A DNA stretch of 29,489 nt, from contig CBDUQP010000028.1 of the NCBI GenBank assembly GCA_965369385.1, positions 1 through 29,489 of the forward strand, in the 5' to 3' direction. Numbering within the stretch: the stretch's first letter is position 1; every line of letters starts with the position of its first letter. The position numbers and the translations under genes were made by a program. This DNA is from CBDUQP01 sp965369385 (GTDB taxonomy: Bacteria > Planctomycetota > Phycisphaerae > SM23-33). The notes below the pieces were generated by a model. The model did no database searches. It saw nothing but the letters and a program-made list of their open reading frames with translations, and was not told where the DNA came from. Shown piece by piece: positions 25,122 through 29,489 of the stretch.

Positions 25122-28100
25122 TCAGTCGAATCTTGTGACAGCGGCTGATACGTTCGCCTTGGCAGAGCTCTTAACGCCGTCTTTCTTGTAGAATTTCATC
25201 TTTCCGCCCTTTGCTTCAGGCGGCTTCATACGCTTGGGATGTAGTGACAGTGCGTTCTGATCGCCAAGCAGCTCAACCAGGGCATCCATGAGCTGTCGAG
25301 ACGGCTGAACCGACCACTCGCTGCCCGGTCTTACCGTAGCGATCACATCCGAGCGTTTCAGAGGGCGAGTTTCAAAGAATACGGGCACGGTGCCCCTGTG
25401 CTCGGCGATAAGATCGCGGAGTTGTTCAAGCAGTGCGGCGTCGGTTGTCGCGCCAATGCGTATCACCACCCTGCCAGTCAACTTTTCGATGGCTTCGTCG
25501 ATCGGTACCACTTCGTTGATAACTATTTGCGATCGATCGTTGCGTTTCTCCAGGGCGCCTATGATGAACACCATATTGTCAGCTACGAGGTGCTCGCTGA
25601 TCTCGGTGTAGGTGCGCGGGAAGACAACGGCATCGCACTTGCCGGTGAGATCCTCAACGGTGACCATTGCCATCTTGTCGCCCTTCTTGGTGATCACCGA
25701 TCGCACCGAGACGATCATGCATCCCAACGTCACGCCAATACCCTCGGTTATATTGTCCGCATTGACGAGTTCGAAAGAACGCGGCATGGTGAGGCCGGCA
25801 ACTTCGCGAGCATAGTGAACAAGCGGGTGCGAGGTGATGTACAGACCGATGGTCTCCTTTTCGGCCTGCAGTAGTTGGGTTTCGGACCACGGTTCAACTT
25901 TGGGAAAGACAGGAGCGTTGTTCTCGGGTTCGTTCTGTCCGAACGCGTCGAAGAAACTCATCTGCCCGCTCTTGCGGTCTGCAGCGGAAGACTGTCCGAG
26001 CTGTATGGCCTGTTCGAGTCCCGCGATCATCGCGGCGCGGTGGGCGCCCATAGAGTCAAAAGCGCCACATTTTATGAGCGCTTCTACCGTTGCCCGGTTC
26101 ACGGCGCTCAGGTCAACGAATTCACAGAAGTGATACAAGTTCTCGAATTGCTCCACTTCTTGGCGAGCCGTGACGATGGCGTCGATAGCCTTGTGCCCCA
26201 CTCCCTTGACAGCCGCCAGGCCAAACCGGACGTCTTCGCCATCTACGGTAAAGTCAGCGGAGCACGTGTTGATATCGGGCGGAAGGATTTTGATGCCAAG
26301 GCGGCTGGCCTCGGCCATGTATTGAACCACCTTTTCACTGTCGGCACATTCAAAGGTAAGCGTCGCAGCCAGGAATTCTCGCGGGTAGTGATACTTGAAG
26401 TAGGCAGTCTGGTAAGCAACTATCGCATAGCGTGTCGAGTGTGCTTTATTAAAACCGTATCCGGCGAATTTCAGGATCAGCTCGAACAAGGTATTGGCTT
26501 CGTCGGCGCTGATACCGTTTTCACCGGCACCCTGAACGAAATTCGGGCGCTCGCTCTCGATTACCTTGTACTTCTTTTTGCTGATGGCCTTAATGAGTGT
26601 CAGTGCGCGGTTCAGCGGCAGTTTGCCAAGGCGGTTGAGCACCTGCATTACCTGTTCCTGGTAAGCCATGATACCGTAGGTTTCTGCCAGCAGCTCGTCC
26701 ACCAGCTCGTGTACGGACGGGATATCCTCCAGGCCGTTTTTGCGAGCGCAGTAAGTCGGGATCAGCTCCATCGGGCCCGGGCGATACATGGCGTTGGCAG
26801 CGATGAGTCCCTCAATTTTCTCAGGACGCATCTGCCGCAGCACGTTCTTCATACCGTCCGACTCAAACTGGAAAACGCCGTCCGTCAGCCCCTCCTGGAA
26901 CAATTCGTATACTTCGGGTTCGTCGAGGGGAATCTTTTCAGGGTCCACATCCTGGCCGATGCGGGCTGTAACAAGTTCGCGGGCACGTTGAATAATCGTG
27001 AGCGTGCGCAGACCGAGGAAGTCCATCTTCATCAGGCCGGCTTCTTCGCTTGTCGGCCCGTCCCATTGGGTGATTACGTCCTCACAGTCCGCGGTGCGAT
27101 ACAAGGGCAGGATTGTTTCAAGTGGCTCCTGACAGACGATAACGCCGGCAGCGTGGATACCGCTGTTTCGCGTGAGACCTTCAATCTGCCTGGCGAAATC
27201 GAGCAGCTGTGTGATGCGTTCGTCCTGTCTGTACATCTTGGCAAGATCGGGCTCGAGCTTGAGTGCCTTGTCCACCGTTATCTTCAGCTCGTCGGGAATG
27301 AGCTTGGCGATGACGTTGACTTCCGCCAGCGGAATATCGAGCACCCTGCCGACGTCGCGGATTGCGGCTTTTGCCTTGAGGCGACCATACGTGATGATCT
27401 GCGCTACGTGGCCGTACTTTTCGCGAACGTACTGGATGAGCTTCGCGCGGCCTTCCTGACAGATGTCGATATCGATGTCGGGATCTTCGTCTCGCTGCGG
27501 ATCGGTGAAACGCTCGAACAGCAGACCATATTGCAGCGGATCAACGTCCGCGATACCGAGAACGTAACCCAACAAAGTAGCCACACCACTACCACGCGGA
27601 GAACTGGGAATGGAGTTGGCATGCGCGTACTGCACGAAATCATTTACGATCAGGAAGTATGAACTGTAACCCTTGTCCTCGATAACCTGAAGCTCACGCT
27701 CGAGCCGCTGCTTGTACTCGTCAGGGATCTCCTTGCCTTCAAATCGCTTGTCCAAACCTTGCCAGGCAATATCTCGCAGATATTGTTCTGGAATCTCTTC
27801 ATTGGGCGTTATGAATACGGGCAGATGCTTTTTACTGAAGTCCAGTTCAACGTCGCACATCTCGGCGATCTTGAGCGTATTGTCGCAGGCTTCGGGCCAT
27901 TCCTTGAGAGCCTCGCGCATCTCGGCCGGGCTCTTGAGATACATCTCATCGGTGTAATACCTTTTTGCACCCTGGGCATATGCTTCGTGCGTCTCGGCGA
28001 GAGTTTTGTTTGTGGAGATGCAGGTGAGTACTTCGTGCGCGGCTTTGTCGGTCCTGTTCAGGAAGTGCGTATCGTTGGTGCCCACAATGCCGACGCCCAT

Positions 28101-28691
28101 CTCGCTGGCCAGTTCCACGAGCATCGGGTTAACCTGATTTTGCTCGTCGATCCCCTGCTGCTGAATTTCGATAAAGAAGCGATCCTTGCCGAAGATTTCT
28201 ATGTAGTCGGCTGCGATTGCCTGCGCGGAACGCTGATGACTATTTAATAGCGCCTGGGGAAGTTCACCGCCCAGACATGCACTCGTGCAGATTATGCCTT
28301 CGTTGAACTCGCTCAGCAGTTCGCGGTCCACACGCGGCCGGTAGTAGAAGCCCTCGGTGTAAGCTCGCGAAGATAACTTCATCAGGTTGAGGAAACCAGT
28401 CTGGTTCATTGCCAGCAGTACCAGGTGATACGACGCAGAGCGCATGGAGCCCATGGACTTGTCGTGGCGAGTCGTGGGCGAAATGTACGCTTCCATTCCG
28501 AGAATGGGTTTGATGCCGGCTGCCTTGGCGGCTTTATAGAATTCGACTGCACCGAACATGTTACCGTGATCGGTTATCGCGATTGCGGGTGATCCATGCT
28601 TGGCTGCGGTCTCAACGAGATCCTCTATCCTGCATGCACCGTCCAGCAGCGAGAAATGCGAGTGAACGTGAAGATGTACGAATCCATCCAT
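25122..28691 (-). CDS. dnaE: DNA polymerase III alpha subunit
   Basis: Replicative C-family polymerase; 1189 residues, the usual DnaE1 size. The N-terminal PHP domain begins HLHVHSHFSLLDGACRIEDL (6-25). The polymerase palm has PDIDIDIC with the catalytic pair Asp405 and Asp407, and MKMDFLGLRTLTII with the third Asp. A helix-hairpin-helix region (FGLAAVKGVGHKAID) and a C-terminal OB fold (GVTLGCMIVSVRSVITKKGD, then GKCDAVVFP) follow. The loop before the palm aspartates reads IPSSPRGSGVATLLGY, one residue shorter than the common GPGRGSGAGS form. TGGAG lies six bases before the ATG. Upstream of dnaA, same strand. Confidence 0.97.
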   Translation of the reverse strand: MDGFVHLHVHSHFSLLDGACRIEDLVETAAKHGSPAIAITDHGNMFGAVEFYKAAKAAGIKPILGMEAYISPTTRHDKSMGSMRSASYHLVLLAMNQTGFLNLMKLSSRAYTEGFYYRPRVDRELLSEFNEGIICTSACLGGELPQALLNSHQRSAQAIAADYIEIFGKDRFFIEIQQQGIDEQNQVNPMLVELASEMGVGIVGTNDTHFLNRTDKAAHEVLTCISTNKTLAETHEAYAQGAKRYYTDEMYLKSPAEMREALKEWPEACDNTLKIAEMCDVELDFSKKHLPVFITPNEEIPEQYLRDIAWQGLDKRFEGKEIPDEYKQRLERELQVIEDKGYSSYFLIVNDFVQYAHANSIPSSPRGSGVATLLGYVLGIADVDPLQYGLLFERFTDPQRDEDPDIDIDICQEGRAKLIQYVREKYGHVAQIITYGRLKAKAAIRDVGRVLDIPLAEVNVIAKLIPDELKITVDKALKLEPDLAKMYRQDERITQLLDFARQIEGLTRNSGIHAAGVIVCQEPLETILPLYRTADCEDVITQWDGPTSEEAGLMKMDFLGLRTLTIIQRARELVTARIGQDVDPEKIPLDEPEVYELFQEGLTDGVFQFESDGMKNVLRQMRPEKIEGLIAANAMYRPGPMELIPTYCARKNGLEDIPSVHELVDELLAETYGIMAYQEQVMQVLNRLGKLPLNRALTLIKAISKKKYKVIESERPNFVQGAGENGISADEANTLFELILKFAGYGFNKAHSTRYAIVAYQTAYFKYHYPREFLAATLTFECADSEKVVQYMAEASRLGIKILPPDINTCSADFTVDGEDVRFGLAAVKGVGHKAIDAIVTARQEVEQFENLYHFCEFVDLSAVNRATVEALIKCGAFDSMGAHRAAMIAGLEQAIQLGQSSAADRKSGQMSFFDAFGQNEPENNAPVFPKVEPWSETQLLQAEKETIGLYITSHPLVHYAREVAGLTMPRSFELVNADNITEGIGVTLGCMIVSVRSVITKKGDKMAMVTVEDLTGKCDAVVFPRTYTEISEHLVADNMVFIIGALEKRNDRSQIVINEVVPIDEAIEKLTGRVVIRIGATTDAALLEQLRDLIAEHRGTVPVFFETRPLKRSDVIATVRPGSEWSVQPSRQLMDALVELLGDQNALSLHPKRMKPPEAKGGKMKFYKKDGVKSSAKANVSAAVTRFD

Positions 28692-28825
28692 GGGCGTCTC
28701 CAGAGTTTGTTTAAGACGCCAGTATAGCAGGCTCGCCCGCCGCGAGAAAGCAGCAGTAATAAAGCATCATTTGCTTAGCCGCCCTACTAAAACAATCATA
28801 CCCAGCCTGGCCCGTTGTCTAGCCA

Positions 28826-29287
28826 TTACTCCGCTACGCTCTTGATCGTGCCTGCTTCGCTGTCCCAAATATATTCCTGGCCGGAATGGAAATCGTGGAT
28901 AATTCGCTGGTGCTGGGCGCGGCCTCTTCGAATGTTCTTTTCGTCCGCGTTGACTGCGTGGTTGCGATAGGTATTGAAGTAGACAACGTGTCGGCCGGGA
29001 GTGATGTACGCCCGCCCGTTGATCCCATTGTCAATCAATGTGTAGTCTATTCGGTTGAGCAGACTGCAGTTAGTACCAAGCTCAATAGACTCGCTCTTCC
29101 AATTCAGCGTGGCCCGGGCGGACTGAGGTAAGTCCTTGGCGGAAACGGGAATGTAGATTGCTGATACGCATCCATGCAAGAGTAGCGTGACAAGCAGGCC
29201 CACCGGTAATAGGCACAGTGCTTGCTTTCTGCCGGCAGCGGGATTGCGCGGTTGCCGGGCGGCTTGGCGAATATCGGGAAGTTGCAT
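28826..29287 (-). CDS. Small lipoprotein of unknown function
   Basis: I chose the start at 29287 (153 aa) because AGGGGG lies six bases upstream; in-frame starts further upstream (29377) lack this. The product has an unusually long basic n-region of about 22 residues, a hydrophobic segment and the lipobox LLHGC with Cys40. The mature part of about 113 residues is beta-rich by pattern; AYITPGRHVVYFNTY followed later by SGQEYIWDSEAG is vaguely like DUF2846-type lipoproteins, where a turn PG-H precedes two strands, but this is weak. It lies upstream of dnaE in the same direction, 134 bases away, and the link between them is unclear. Confidence 0.7.
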   Translation of the reverse strand: MQLPDIRQAARQPRNPAAGRKQALCLLPVGLLVTLLLHGCVSAIYIPVSAKDLPQSARATLNWKSESIELGTNCSLLNRIDYTLIDNGINGRAYITPGRHVVYFNTYRNHAVNADEKNIRRGRAQHQRIIHDFHSGQEYIWDSEAGTIKSVAE

Positions 29288-29402
29288 TATCGACCCCCTT
29301 CTGATGATCAGCGATTTCAGGACAGTCTTTGTGCAGTAGTGTGAGTTCATTCTAATGGAACCATTGTCGCTTGCCAAGGGTTGGTGCCCCTGGTCTGCGG
29401 CG

Positions 29403-29444
29403 GTGTACGAGATTTCTTTCTGTCGAGAAAGAAATCTCGTACAC
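29403..29444. repeat. 19-bp perfect inverted repeat (hairpin)
   Basis: GTGTACGAGATTTCTTTCT (29403-29421) and its exact reverse complement (29426-29444) flank the loop GTCG. Neither side has a T-run outside the stem. A second small hairpin, CCCGATG-TG-CATCGGG, follows at 29458-29473. It could be a terminator for a gene beyond the window, the end of a small mobile repeat, or a processing site. Confidence 0.85.
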
Positions 29445-29489
29445 AGAGCAGGTGAGCCCCGATGTGCATCGGGATCTTCGACGCCGGAG

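Noticed and set aside
25875..27662. Long 595-codon open frame on the plus strand
   Set aside because: It lies wholly antisense to the polymerase core of dnaE, has no recognisable domain or ribosome binding site, and is explained by codon bias of the opposite strand.
1..29489. CRISPR array, transposase, prophage or toxin-antitoxin system
   Set aside because: No regularly spaced direct repeats, DDE/serine/tyrosine recombinase motifs, phage structural genes or paired toxin/antitoxin frames were seen.

Overview
The window reads as ordinary chromosomal DNA of a free-living Gram-negative-type bacterium, and I infer a member of the Planctomycetota (possibly Phycisphaerae-like). The hints are a DnaE with a non-proteobacterial active-site loop, a single-chain SecD-SecF carrying an EF-hand insert, several lipoproteins with unknown globular parts, a helix-turn-helix domain fused to a secretion-ATPase-like domain, and moderate G+C. 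The taxonomic call is inference only; no rRNA is present. I see no phage, transposase, CRISPR array or obvious island.

Left part (1-8.6 kb): mfd (transcription-coupled repair) diverges from galE, which has a near-consensus promoter. galE converges on an unusual gene encoding an N-terminal HTH domain, an acidic linker and a degenerate GspE/PilB-like ATPase domain. Upstream of it on the same (minus) strand are prfA (release factor 1) and rpmE (L31). rpmE has a clear promoter and a strong terminator before prfA.

Middle (8.8-16.4 kb): an AraC-type regulator is followed, 4-nt-overlap style, by a large secreted lipoprotein. Both diverge from a sugar isomerase/epimerase-like TIM-barrel gene, which suggests a small carbohydrate-response locus. 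A strong bidirectional terminator separates the isomerase from secDF.

Right part (17-29.5 kb): purH, then a tightly packed minus-strand cluster transcribed proC -> 75-aa ORF -> 95-aa protein -> BamB-like PQQ lipoprotein. A tRNA with a CAU anticodon follows on the plus strand, with its own terminator, and after it a 40-aa single-pass membrane peptide gene. A 1.3-kb gene-free stretch lies between this and the 3' end of dnaA. It contains a perfect DnaA box, near-boxes, an AT-rich tract and a 15-bp inverted repeat, and is a candidate replication origin. dnaA and dnaE (Pol III alpha) lie beyond it on the minus strand, then a small lipoprotein gene and a 19-bp perfect hairpin at the window edge.

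No complete new defence or mobile system is visible. The most unusual items are the HTH/degenerate secretion-ATPase fusion, the EF-hand and coiled-coil insertions in SecDF, the translationally coupled small ORFs after proC, the 40-aa membrane peptide, and the candidate origin with its repeated GTTTGTTGCG element.
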